Positions 12,224 to 25,100 of a DNA stretch of 64,000 nucleotides are shown here, in pieces. The DNA comes from Pyrocephalus nanus (Eukaryota; Chordata; Aves; Passeriformes; Tyrannidae). Position 1 is the stretch's first letter, and the number at the start of each line of letters is the position of its first letter. The notes below the pieces were generated by a model that did no database searches, was not told the origin of the DNA, and saw only the letters and a program-made list of their open reading frames with translations. Location: the NCBI GenBank assembly GCA_038380795.1, contig CM076270.1:16403001-16467000 (forward strand), written 5' to 3'. A program made the position numbers and the translations under genes.

Positions 12224-15200
12224 TCTCCCAGGAGATTTCAGGTTTTATTAGTCATTTGGAAATTTAGACATTTTAATGTAATTCATAAAAAAACCTTTGG
12301 AAGCTTTTGCTCTCATTTACCTGCCAAATCCAAGAAAGAAGTAGTGTTAAAGCTTACCAGGCAGCAGAAAAAAAAATATCCTGAATAGCTACAGGAAAGA
12401 AATCTGTGCTGAGAGCCCTTTAGGCATGCTGGAGGAGGATGAGAAGAACCGACTCTGTGGTGGCATCTACCAAGATGTCCCTGTGGCTGACTCAGAGGCT
12501 TCTGTAATGCTTCCCTGTAAGGAGCCCAGAGGTATCCACTGATATGCAGGGAAGAGAGATGTGGCTTTGGATCCTTCCCTAAAGATACTGACATCGGACC
12601 ACCAACTCCAGCAGGGCAGCAGGAGGGAGTACAAACTGTGCTCTCCACAAAGATTTGGGATTTGACAATTTCTGTCACTTTTTGCAGTGCCTCATGCAGG
12701 ATTTCCTCTGTTACAGAGCAGGAATATAATATCGGTCCAAAGGTTTAGTAGGCAACTCTAAGAAAAGGTTGGAAATGCTCTATTTTTCTTTCAAAATTAA
12801 AGAAGAAACAACAGAGAGCCCAACAAAATGGGATTTAAAAATGAATCCTGCTTTAGGTGTTAGACCTGCTATTGGCCTTACGTGTCTGCTGTGTGAAGTC
12901 ACTGTTAAACTCCAGGGAATGCTTTCCAAGTGTGGGAGACTACACCCTTGGTGAATTCTGGCATCCACTGGGGATCTCATTGGCACAGTTTGGGTTTGAT
13001 ATTCAGAAAATATCAATGAAATGATCTTAAATGCTACTAAGAGAAACATCTATGTAGCCAGCCTTCTGTGGTGAAGAAGCTGTCTGAGTGTTGCTGCAGC
13101 TCCCCTCAAGAGCCGATCCAGCAGCCTCTCTCAGCCAGGGTTTTTATCCCTACAAACCACAGCTGTGCTATTCCAGTCACCAAGTTATTTACCCAGTGAT
13201 GCAAACCCTGGGCACAGAGCGTTCAGACAGGCCCAGGTGTTAAGCAAGCCTTCAGGTCTGTGAAGTCACTGAGATGCTGCAAAGCTCCAAAGCTCTGAGG
13301 TGCTGGGAAAGCTGAAGTGCTGTATCACTTACAAAGCAAACACTCATTTTACAGGAGAGCAAATTCTGTGAAACTGCTTTTAGATGGAAATGCAGTTCAC
13401 AAAAACTGCTGCTCGGGAGGCAAGCTTTGGTTCTGCAGTACCAGCTCCTCTGCAACCTGATTTTTCTCAGCCAAAGAGAACAAAAAGCAGAAAAATCTTG
13501 ACTGAACAGATTTTGTTTGGCTTCTTTTTTTCTCTTTCCTTCAAAAGAATTGCTGATGTCAAAAAATGTCAAAACACAATTAGGGAGGCCTTTCCTCCCC
13601 TTCTGTGTGCTTTCTGACAGTATTAAATCATTACCTTCCAAATTAGTTTCAGAATGATCACAAATAAATGGGAAAAAAAGCACACTACCAGGGATATGGA
13701 GCCAAGAGTGCTAATGCTCAGTTTGAGCTTCACGTTCACTGATTTGGTGAGTCTTCCACACATATTCTGGCCCTTTCCTGAGACTGTTCACTTGAGATCT
13801 CCTCCAATTTTGGTATTTCGGTAGAGCCCATCATTACACAAGCTAAATGAATGCTGAAGCGATCTACAAATAGCAAAGCTGGTCCTACAAACCCCTTGTA
13901 TTTTGAGAAAGACAGACATTATCTTCTAGAAGACTCTGCAGTTTCAGCCCAAGGGCAGCACTGGTGTAGCAAAGATCAAACACAAACCTGACCTACTGCA
14001 ATGCCTGACCTTCGCTCACCAGGGCTCTGACAAAAGCCACCATCACAGGGAGTTCTGCCTTACAATGCACTTTCAAGAAAAGCTAAAATAAGTAAGTAGG
14101 AAAGCACTGACAGGAAATTGGGGCCGGAGCCAGCATGGTGGGACTGATGTGTAGCAGAATAAGAAACTGTATTTTCAGAAAATTGACAGGGGTTTGAAAG
14201 CCATGCAGTGCTGCTCTGGGTTCAGCATCATCGCTGGGAGTCAGGACAAGCCACTCTGCATCACACCTGAGTGAGACAAAATGAAGTTGGCTTTCACCTA
14301 CTTTTGTTCTTCCCACCTGCAGGCTTAGGCTGCTGCAGACAGCTGCAATGAGCCCCCTCCCCAGGGATTCATTTCTGGCAGACAGGAATTCCTGACAGCA
14401 CTGAACTACTTTCCAGCTACCCCTCTTTCCCCACCTGGAACGTCCCTGCAGCACATCCCTCAGGCTACAGAGCTTGTCACATCTCAAGTATCTCCTTGAG
14501 CTGGAAGCAGCTGAAGCTGGTACTTTACATGTCTTGCAAAGCACCCAGTCCATCCAGGTGCCATATAAATCATAACAATCACTTCATTTGATGTAACTTT
14601 GTCTTCTGTTGCTAAGTGGAAATGTCAGGGAGAAAATGGGGGGAAAGAGGGCTGCTTTTTTATTAACACCATCCAAATTGCCTGGGTCTGCAGGATGCCA
14701 TGGAACTTTCTCTCTGGGGAGTCTTTCTTCAACACTTGTAGCTCCACGATTCACAAATGCTTTACCCTTCTTCTATGCCCCTGCCTTTGAAATCCTAGTT
14801 AAAGGACAGAAACCTACCCAAAGACAGAGCAAAGTGTGCAGCTGGAGGGGAGAGGGGCAGAAGAGCATCCCCCAAAGCTTGCCTGCCCTGCTGCTGCTGC
14901 CTGCAGAGGGTGCCTGTGGAGCTGAGTTTGCAGTACAGGTGATGACAGATAACAGATTTGGCATTAAGGAGCTTTGCCATTTAGCTCTCAAAACCCCTTA
15001 ATTTAACAGAGCAGGGAATAGATAAAATCTATCAGCTGGATAACGGGCCTACTCACATCCCTGGAGACAGGGGTGCATGAGCAGTGATTCGAGGTTTTTC
15101 CCTCCTGTTACTCGACCTTACAGATTGCAGTGAGAATTTAGGCAGATCCATTTCCCACTGTCTCCTCTTTGCACACCCATGTACAACAGTGCCAGGCCAA

Positions 15201-17860
15201 GCATGGACCCTCCACCTACAGCCATGTCTGCACAGTCACAGCTTTTATGGTTCAATAAGTCCCAACTTTAAAAAAAAACATTCCTTCCTCACTACAGGGG
15301 TGTCCAAGGTGAGAATGCAATTTCAGTAGCTGAGATATAAAGAAAAACTCTACAGTGGCACTATTTAAAAAGCCTCCAATCAGAAATAATGCTATGATTA
15401 CACATACTAGTTTCTGATTCTTGTGCATATTTGAACTATTCCAGCTCGGTTTACTGGACATGACTTCCCCCTGTGTACAATATATAGGGAAAAAAAAGGT
15501 CTACTTTTTACAGGTGAACTCAGTGTAGTCAATAATTAAACAAACATGTACATATTTATCTCCCATCTGCCCCTTTGTAAAATGCTTATGAATATAATTG
15601 TGATTTATGGATCACTCACAGCTGTTTCCTTCACAAAAGAACACAGAACTACCCTGGTAGGACAAGGTGACTGTTCAAAGCTGAGCTGTAACCTGCAGTA
15701 ACAGTTTTTCTGGGCTGGGTCTTTAGTCAATGCAGCTGCCAATGCTGAAACACTCACCCACCTCCAGAGCTCCAACCCAGCCTCAACCTACACTCCCAGG
15801 GCCACTTCTTTCCATAAAGAAGGCAGGAAAAGCTCCCTCAGAATGAAAAATCTCTGTGCTGAGGATTTTGGAGAGGGAGGAGAGGCATCCACCTTTGCTG
15901 AAATAACTCCCCAGAGGTTTTCACCTCCAACGCCTGGCACGCAGACTCTGGCATGCACTGCAGGTGCTGAACAAGAGGAAATGTCTTTGCAGAGTGGGAA
16001 AGCAATATCAGCGCTGTCAGTCAGGGTGACTGAAGCACAGCTCTTCCAAGTGTGGCACCTGACCTGGCTGCTGCACGCAGCTCAGTGTTTAACAAAGGTC
16101 AGCAGTCTGCTGCCCAGATCTGCTGTCCAGCTCTCACAGCCCCGAGTGTTTCGGAAGCCAGCGGGAGATGCCTCAGTTAGAATCACGTTTTCTTATGCAC
16201 CAGCAAATACTGGTCCTGCAAAGGACTCCCAAAGCCACTTTCCTGAAGAACTTCCCATTTTTTGCTAAAGAGCTTCCATCTGCCTCTTTCTGTCCCCCTG
16301 CAGCAGGCACTAAGAGGAGATGAACGTGCTGCATTACACTTCTTTCTTTTCCTTAGAGAGACTTTTGGGGTTAGTGAATGATGACAGTAAAAATATATGG
16401 AAAGGAAGAGTGATCTGCTGGCACCAAAACATGGATTTTCTGGCAAGTTTTGATGAAAATTAATGAGAAATACATGCAGTCATGGTCATATCAGCCAATA
16501 TTGACTCTCTTGGACTAGTTACCAGATGAAATCATGCCCTGGAATGCATGCTGCTCTGCCAGAAGCATTATTTCTTTCTGGAATTCAGTTTTTCAACCCA
16601 AAAAACAACCACTTTCTGTCTAAACTGAAAATACCAGACAAGAGTGTCACCTTTTAAGCAGATACTGAAAGTTTGAATAAAAAAGGAAAACAAACAACCC
16701 TTCTTCCTCTTTACCTAGCTCTGTCAGTCTATTCAAACACTCCTTTCAGGCTGCAAAGAAAAAGACTAACGCTTTTAGAGATCTGGCTGGCTGCCAGCAC
16801 TGACAAAAGTCAGGCATGGCCTATTCTGCTCCACATTTTTTTCAAAATGAGGGATCTTCTGGCATGGGACCAGTAGGGGACACACCAAAAAGTGAATTTT
16901 CTCAACCCTGACTCAGAGAAACACTTGAGCTGAGCCCAGACCGTTTCCCACTCGGGGTAGGAAGACTTTAGGCGGATCTTTAACTTCAGGCATGTGCTGG
17001 AGCCATTTGCTGCCCAGGGATGGAGCACTGAACTGGCAGAATGGGCCTGTGCATGTGCATAGGTAATGGGCAGTGCTGGAGTTCCACAGCCCTGGCCCAA
17101 GGACTGGCACACCCCAACACTGGTGGGCACTCTGGGGTGTCCTCTATCAAACCCAGCCACTCAGCTGAGATCTTGGAGCATCTGGCAGCCAAGACATCAA
17201 CAGGATGTCCCCTAAAGGTGTAATGTAGCACTTCATCCCTAAAACCTGTGCAGTCATGTAAGGATATACATTTGCCCAGGGAATGACTGAATGTGGGTGG
17301 GTAAGAACGAGTGTATAATTTGCTAATTGTAGAGCACAGAAAGATGAGTGAAAGCTGGTGATGATGGACTTTTTAAAAAAAGACTGCTGGTAAACTGCCT
17401 GGGAATCACACTCCAAACAACTGCAAGTTGTTTCTGGTCACCTAGTCAGGAAAATCAAACCCTAAGGTTTGCCAGGTTATTCTTCATCTATTTGCACGAA
17501 CAGGAATAAACTCATAGGTCAGGGAATGAGCAAACTAAGAAGCAAAGCAGAGAGCAAGCAGGTGGCTGCAGGATGTGCCAATCTCTGTGCAAAAATGAAT
17601 GTGCTTCAATTCCTGCCTTACAATTACAATTTAGTTGGCTTGTCCCCGAGAGAAAGCTACTAGAACATGAACAGAGTGGGGATATCACTGATATGGGCCC
17701 TATATTTGCTTCCTTTGAATGAATTTGCTGGATGCAAGTGAAACTATGGCACTTCTTCAGTGAGGATGCATTATTTGCAGACTGCCAGGGAAAGGCTGAG
17801 AGCATGAGGCACAGCTGTCTTCCACTTGTTTAGACTGAGTACAGGGATGTGAGAGCAGCA
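12224..17860. other. Unique noncoding sequence, no gene seen
   Basis: Minus-strand frames of 143 (13252-13683) and 156 codons (14083-14553) and a plus-strand frame of 141 codons (15843-16268) lack motifs and splice signals in sensible places. No repeat family was recognised. Confidence 0.6.
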
Positions 17861-20800
17861 GTGGGCTGTGCAGGGAAATGCAAATCTGTACAGGAGCTGT
17901 TTGTTGGAAAGATGTGCTGTGGGAGCCGGGGCCAGGGAGGTTTTTGGGTTTCCACAAAGGTGGCTGATACTGACAGTAGAACACGAGAAAATGGGCAGCT
18001 TTTCTTGGGAGACTTGCTCGAAGCAAGGGAAAAATGAGAATGGGGACAGGGCAGCCTGAGGGGGGACTCGGACGTGCCCTGGCCCTGTTCAGCTACTGCT
18101 GAACTCCAGCAGAGTTTTATCAGGTAAATCAGGGAGAGCAAAGCCAGTACCAAGTGGTACTTCATTTGTGGCTGTGCCTTTGGAGGGACATCCTTTACAT
18201 TTACCTCCCTGTCTTACAATAAAGCACCAGACAAAGGCACTTAATCTTCATGTGGGCCAGCAGGAGCCTTTTTGTACTGATTGATATGTCAGAAGTGTCC
18301 TGCCTTTGATTTTGAAAGGGCAGTGATTCCCTTGCAGCAAATACGCGTATATGTCATGGAGGTGACGTGTTCAGAATAGGGAGATAGAAAAGGAGAAAAA
18401 GGAGCCAGCAGCAATCTTGCTTATCTGTGCCTTGCTGTGTTCACAGTCCAGGAGAACTGATATCTGTATCATTGAGATACGGCCTCATTCCTTCTGGGAC
18501 TGTAGTAACCATCTTCACATGGAAAACAGCTAACAACATGCTACATATAAAAGAGCTGATCCCCAACTGCTCCACTTGAAGACTATTAATCTAATTTCTT
18601 TATGATTATCTTTTCAGAAATTGGATCCAGCTGTTCAGCAATCTTCTGTGGGAGGTTAATGAATATGCTGAGCTTGCAGAACAAAATGTTGAGCTTCAAA
18701 AAACTTCTGAGTTCATTTTTAATGAAATGTTTTAAATTATTTGCTTTTATCTATCTTGCAAGCTTCAGAAGTAGCCCTGGCACCTTTTTAACTTGCTTAC
18801 TTGATATTTTTTGTCAAAAGAAACTCAGAATGCACGTATTAAAATGCATCATAATGTTGCCCTTTTAGCCCAACCAGTATGCAAAATTCAAAGCCTTCCT
18901 GTCTTGTTTCCATGAAATATTGATAAGACTTCAATATTTTCTTTGTAAATAAGGGAGGACTGCACAAGAATCTACAAAAAGTCATCTTCCCCCTGAAAAC
19001 AGAAGGAGTAAAAAGAAGAACCAAACTACTCTTGGAGGCTGGGAGGATTTTGGGAGCAGGTATTCTTACATGCCTGATGCACTCCAGGCCACCCCTGAGC
19101 AGCATTTCTAACTGCCACAAGGAAAAAGCTGGATGTTGCTTGACCCTGTGAGGCTGTCCCACACCTTCTCCAGAACTCCCCTTTTCCCAGTGTTCTGTCT
19201 CAGGAAGCCCTGCCTTGGCATTCTGAAGGACCAAGGCTCCTTCATGGTTGCTTTCACGGAAGGAGCTATGGAGAACCTGAGAACTCACTAACACAGCGGC
19301 CCTGCTGCGCTAAGAAACACCCACGGAAAACATTTGGGACTTAGCTTTGGCTCTGGCCTTCACTGCCAGACTGCAACGTCGGCAGAGCCTTCTGGTATTA
19401 AACTGTTACCAAGAAAGGAGCATAAATGGTTTCATTATTTATCCTCAACGTTGAATGCTTACCACACACAGGGACGCTTGCCAAGTCTGGGACTGAGGAC
19501 TATATTTATCTTCCACCACCACAATATATTTATTCCCCCAGGAAAAAGGGAATGCAGCAGTGTAACCACCTCCTTGGGGAACATTTGCTCCTCGGTAATT
19601 ACTGCATGGCTTCCTCCATGCCCAGGTGCTTCAGCTGGGATGCACAGCACAAACACACAGTGAGGGCAGTGCCTTGCTTGGGGACCATGTCACCTGCACA
19701 TCCAACACGGCACAGCAAAAGCATTTCCGAACACATCAGAAAGAAATTTCTGCCTGCGGCCCCAGACCATCTGATGCAGGCTCTGCCTCCACAAAGCCCT
19801 CCATCAGTCTGGGTTATTTTGCTTCTGATTTTATGGGTGGCTTCTGCCTCACAGCTCCTGTTTGTACTCAAAGTGCACAATTATAGTGCCCAGGGATTCA
19901 CCAGTAGGGTCCAGTTATTCACCTGCATATTTACTGTAGGTATTTCACCCTGTTCTCCTGAGAGAAAAACTGACTGGGTGACCTATGATTATATACCCTC
20001 AGTACAACCCTGTTTCAGTTCTATATTCTCCTGCTCATTTGCATCCCTATCTGTGAACTTCAAAGTAAACTCTAAAGGGTGGAGTCAAACTTTTGTATGA
20101 GGAGCATCACTCCCTTGCTCACCTCCAGGACCAGCTCCATGACAGCACCATAAAGGGCTGTGCTGTTTGCTCTCTCAGGCCAGTTTTTCCCGTAGCTGTC
20201 TTGTGGGCCTTACAAAACCATGTGGCCAAAGAAGTCAAGAACAGCTCTAATCTATGCTCATTTGTATAATTTTTGCATTTTCCAGCATTAGGCATTTAAT
20301 GACGGACCCTTGAGACAAGTTTATTACTTTCCATGTTTATGTCCTAGGCAAATGCCAGCAGGCAGGAGCAGCGAGCTTCTGCTTCAGCCCCTGCCTGCCG
20401 ACTGCTCGCCAAAATAGCTTTGCAGGATCCGACTGCCTTTTGGGCAAGCCAGTCCTCTCGTCTATTTATCCCCTAACTAAACACTGGCAAACACAAAAAG
20501 GACACGCCACCTTTCTGCTGGAAGAAATAAACTGACCTTCAGTCTGGCTTTGCCCTTTGCTCTATAAAATAATAAAAAGAGTAGGAAAAAATATGTACTT
20601 GGTGCACAGCCCCAGTGACTTTTAGACAAATCTAAAGCCAATCTGCAGTGCACGAGTGGACATAGTTTATTACAACTCTAGCATTTTTACATTGGTTTAC
20701 TATCAACAGGAAGCAAACTGTTTGAGAAATGCCAGACAAATGGCCCTGTGAAATCCTGCAGCCTCCCAAAGTCATCTTAAGCAGCTACACTGGAGAAATG

Positions 20801-22719
20801 GCTCAAATGACACTGAGCAATAGCTCTCAGTCAGATGCACAGACAAAAGGACAGAGCGCTGTTTTAACCACAAGAAAATCCACTCTGCTCTCAAGTTAGA
20901 AGCTGCACTAAACTAATTATGAATCTGGATAATAATCGTGAGAAGAAGCATGAGAGAATGTTCCCTACAAGTTGCATTTATCCTGCACAAAACTCCTCCT
21001 GCAGCTCTGTAGGAACACGGGCCTGCATCCCAACAGCCGATCCCCAGCTCAGGGCCCCAGAGGGCTTCACTGGGGTCTCGCTCACCCCTAACTTGTACTC
21101 TCTCAAATCACACTTCAGGGGTACAGCTTTCATCACCAAAACCACGATGAGAGTGGAAATTCAGTCTGTGCCAATAAAAGCCCCAGCTGAAGAGTCACTT
21201 TTATGTGATTGCCTATGAAAGATAAAATAGTCCTCATGTTCAGGCTGCAAGTTTCATGCTTTGCTGGGAATAGGCTGCATAATACTCTGATGGATCTCAT
21301 ATACACAGACATAATATCCTTTTCCAAGGTCGCCAAAGTCACATTTTTGTAACCTGTTTCCTTTTTGTCTTGGACTGATGGGTTGCAACCATAGGGAAGG
21401 GTGAGCTTTAAAGTACTGCAAAGATTTGCAGTGGGGATGTATCATTAACTTGCATTTCTTTCTTGCAAATTGAGAAGCCCAGTTCAAAATGCCCCTGTAC
21501 ACAACATTCTCCTCCTTAGCAATATTCAGGATACTTCTACTGACTGGTGTAACTGCACTCAGTGCTGCAAATTACTTATGGGTAGACTCCAATCTTTCAG
21601 TATAATTGCTGGATACTGTGGTATTATAAACATTGGCAAGGACATCACAGGTGGAAAAAGCCTCCTCATATATAAGGCTTACAAAGATCTTACTCTAAAT
21701 TGACATTTAGCTCCTTCATAATGGTAATAAAAAGCTTCACGACCGGTATGTATTTCTAGAGCAGCTCTGACACTCAAGGGTAGGCGCACACATTTAGAAA
21801 GATATAATTTACACTTTGATTCTGAACACATGCAACACCCACTGTATGAAAGAGTTGACTTGTCCTCTATAAATATTTTTGAGGTGACTTCAAAGGCCAA
21901 ATGGAATCTCTTCTATGGAAGCTACGCAAACTCTAGGATTAGACACGTGGGGAGGGAGACTCAGCTCAGGGGAAAGATAATGAACAGCCACGCTCTCCTT
22001 CCAAGGTCACAGCCTCACATCCAGCCTTGATAGATGTTTCTACCTAGAGACTGATCAGAACCCAACATAAACTGGGGCACTCCTAATCCAGTCCCTAGGC
22101 AACAAATTCTATATTAAAAAACAAACCCTGACACAAGTTGGTGGACAGTAACTGGCGAAGGCAGGAGAGACGCAGAGGAATGAGGACATGCAAATTAATG
22201 ACCACTTTGACCTACATGCATTCTCATCACTGTAATAGCTCAGCTGATGTTCTTAAAAGGCTTTCTTCGTGCCAAAGAGGAAACGCTCTGCTTGGGGACT
22301 GTGGGGAAAACTGTTCTCCTTCTCTCCGTAATGAGTGTAAATGGTGAAGAGGGAGCCCGTGCACCGCCGTTTCCCAGGCAGCGCGTCTCAGCTGTGCTGC
22401 ATTCAGGTGGAAGGATGATCTACATCTCTTCTGGCAGCAAGGTCAACTGAAGGAGCTCCCACCACCCCACCTTGCCCTGCACGGCTCTTTTCCACCCCCA
22501 AAGCACTCACTCCAGCAGTGTCAGAACAACTGCTTCATGGAGCTGAATGCTGGGCTCGATCAAGCAACTGAGCCAAGTTAAAAATAACCCGGCAGAGAAG
22601 GGAGACCTGACTGCTCTCCCGATCTGGTTCAGCATCCAACCCTGGAGCCATCTGGGAGACAGGGAGAAAGGAGAGGGCAGGAGAGGAACTGTTAGCCAGC
22701 GAAGCCACCAATAATCAGA
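17861..22719. other. Unique noncoding sequence, no gene seen
   Basis: Contains the longest open frame of the window (19426-20100, 224 codons, plus), whose translation has no recognisable family. An octamer followed by a homeodomain core (atgcaaattaatga) lies at 22188-22201, and an inverted octamer at 20037-20044. 20340-20460 is a GC-rich patch with repeated gcctgcc/ggcagg words. Confidence 0.55.
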
Positions 22720-22884
22720 TTTACAAACCATGCCCTAATTTGATCCTCACATCCTCCAATCTCGTGGAATAGTGCTATTTTTTCCCTCATTTTATATATT
22801 AAGAAAAGAATGAGTGAAATATCCCAGCCTGCATAACTGGAGAGCTGGGAGCTGACAGAGTGACACTGTCTCTCCTGCACTCCT
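22720..22884 (-). mobile_element. MIR-like ancient SINE relic
   Basis: Read on the plus strand this follows the reverse complement of the MIR core and tail in order: 'tgatcctcacatcctcc', then 'gtgctattttttccctcatttta', then 'aagaaaagaatgagtgaaatatcccag', then 'cataactggagagctgggag' and 'gacactgtctctcctgcactcc'. In MIR these correspond to the 'cctcatctgtaaaat' region, the 'cttgggcaag' region and the 'ctctggagccagactg' end. Divergence is heavy, as expected for an element that predates the bird-mammal split. The related CORE region of L2-mobilised SINEs gives the same pattern, so the exact subfamily is uncertain. Confidence 0.65.
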
Positions 22885-23614
22885 GGGGTGTGCAGTGCCA
22901 TGGGGTAGGGGCAGTCAGGCTCCTGTCCTGACAAGGGACCAGCAAGGGAATCACAGACATATATACATAAAATACACCTTGTGTAGCTCCAACTTACTAA
23001 CCTAAAGAAGGTAACTCCAAAAACACCACAGAAACTCCAGCCTCTGCTTTTTCACAATGTTTTGGGTTTTTCCCAGCCAGAAGAACTGTGTGTCTCTCCT
23101 CCTTGCAGTTTAGCTGTATTTCCCCTGAATATGGGCAGAATTTCCAGCAAACGCCACTCTCAACCTGCTATACTATAGCATTATACTACACATTTCCTTT
23201 TCCAGATTAAAAAAAGCAGCCTCAGAATTCTTAAACAAACACCCAAGAGACTCTGTTAAGCAGAGAAGACTTGGAAATACCACAACACAGAGTATCACAG
23301 TGCATCTCAACACAGAAAGTCTATTAAAGCCCCAGGGCTACATACCAAAGCCAGTCAGCCACCCAACCCACGCTCCCACTGTGGCTGCTAGCTGTGTACT
23401 TGCCCACCACAATCTGTCCCGTCACTGGGTGCTGCCTTGCCCTGTACACCCAAAGTGACCACTGGCAGGACCTCGGGAACCTCCACTGTCTGAGGTTTTA
23501 AGAAGTTAGCTAAAGATCTGTGAGGAGCAGTTAATTTTGAATAGGTCCTGCCTGGGGGCAGCAGAGTGGAGCAGATGACCTCCTGTCCATTCTAGGTCGA
23601 TATCCTGCAACTCT

Positions 23615-23770
23615 GATGAAAGCATAGAGTGTGGAAGCCTGATTCCAACCCTGCCTCTGACACTGAGTTTTCATTCCTCCTTGCAACTACCATTGGCTTC
23701 TTGGAACACTCTACTTGCCAGAAAATGAGGATTAAAACATTTCCTAATTCATATAAACATGTAAAGTGCA
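23615..23770 (+). mobile_element. MIR-like ancient SINE relic
   Basis: Blocks in MIR order on the plus strand: 'agcatagagtgtggaagcct', 'gattccaaccctgcctctga', 'gccagaaaatgaggattaaaa', 'cctaattcatataaacatgt' and 'aaagtgca'. The last three correspond to the MIR stretch around 'tgtaaaatggggataataa' through 'catgtaaagcgctta'. It lies only about 730 bp from another MIR-like relic in the opposite orientation at 22720-22884. Confidence 0.6.
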
Positions 23771-24779
23771 TATACACACAGACAGAAATACAAAGATGAC
23801 AGCTATATTTGTATCTATAACCATTTATCCACAAAACACACATATATAAACAAGAGTCATTCCAGATAAGCATGAAAACAGTAGATGAGAAAGAAAATGG
23901 AAAAGAAAAGCATTAAGGCTAAGGATACTATAAAAATAATTCCATAGCTGGTGCTTCTGATAGCTATTTTTGCAGAAGTGAGTCTCCATCTTAGACTAGT
24001 CAAACTTTTCTGACAATACAAGTGAATGACTATAACTTCTGAGGCCAGAACAAATAATCTACTGTCACAGGACGCTTGTAAGCATTGTATTCCAAAATAT
24101 CAGATGCGTTAGGAATATCTCCCTTTTGTGCCAATCTGTGCCAAACTGAGCACAACACAAACTCTAAGGTTAAGGAATATTCTTCAGCTCATGCTATACT
24201 GAGAGAGGCTGTATGAGAAGGACAGACTTACAGGACAAAACTTCTGTTTGAATGCCCTGGAAGGCAGAAAAGCTGCATTTCAGTGGGTGCTTTTCAACTA
24301 ATGCCTGAGCAAAGCAGGAATTTAAACTTCACTTAAAAGCACTCCAAGGAAAAGGGAACAGGCTCACCTGTTCAGCTGTTGCTTCAATGTGCTCCATAGA
24401 CCATATAAAACACGGTCTTGCATCTTACATATAAAACGTAGGTTACTAAAATACATTGTACAGGTACAAAATACATGATTTACACATAACAACCAGCCTC
24501 CACTTCGGTCTGTACAAATGCAGGGCAGCCAAACCTAATGGCTGCTCGTTGAATCACCTTCACTGCAGCTCAAGATCTGCCTCTGCTCCCCGCAGAGGAC
24601 GCACACCCAGACCTACAGGCGCATTCATCGGGGGCAGCTGAGCTTTCTGGTGCCCTGCTGGTATCTACACACATTATCTATGGCTGTGCAACAGCTGAAT
24701 GTACACAGACAAGTTTCAAACACCACATAACGATTTCACAGGCCCATTTCTGCAGAGATTAGATGTCTGTTCTCCAGAA

Positions 24780-25100
24780 ATGACAGGAAATGACTGGGGA
24801 AAATTTATGAAAACTGAAATAATCACCATGCAAATCACCAAAGTGGGTTTGAGATGCAAAGGGATTTAATTCATCAATTTGCACAGATTAGGCAAAACTG
24901 AAATTCACTGCATTAAGAGCTCCTATTTATTTCTTAAAACCTTTCTTGGCAGGAAGCCATTAGGTACTTGTAAAAGATTAGAATTATTGGTGTTTGATGG
25001 GCTCCTCTAAAAGGAACAGAGGGAGAAAATGGCAGACTGGAGTCATTAGGATCATCTTCTGTTAACTCTCGTATTTTACAAAAATATACTTTTAAAAGCA
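24780..25100. promoter_or_regulatory. Candidate conserved noncoding element with POU octamer
   Basis: An AT-rich block with a POU octamer ATGCAAAT at 24828-24835, several ATTA cores (for example in gggatttaattcatcaattt) and few Cs or CpGs. It lacks repeat signatures and simple-sequence runs, which is compatible with an old unique element. Function and conservation are inferred only. Confidence 0.2.

Noticed and set aside
19426..20100. 224-codon plus-strand open frame
   Set aside because: No recognisable domain or conserved motif, frames open on the other strand over the same bases, no sensible splice context; length is within chance for 64 kb of sequence.
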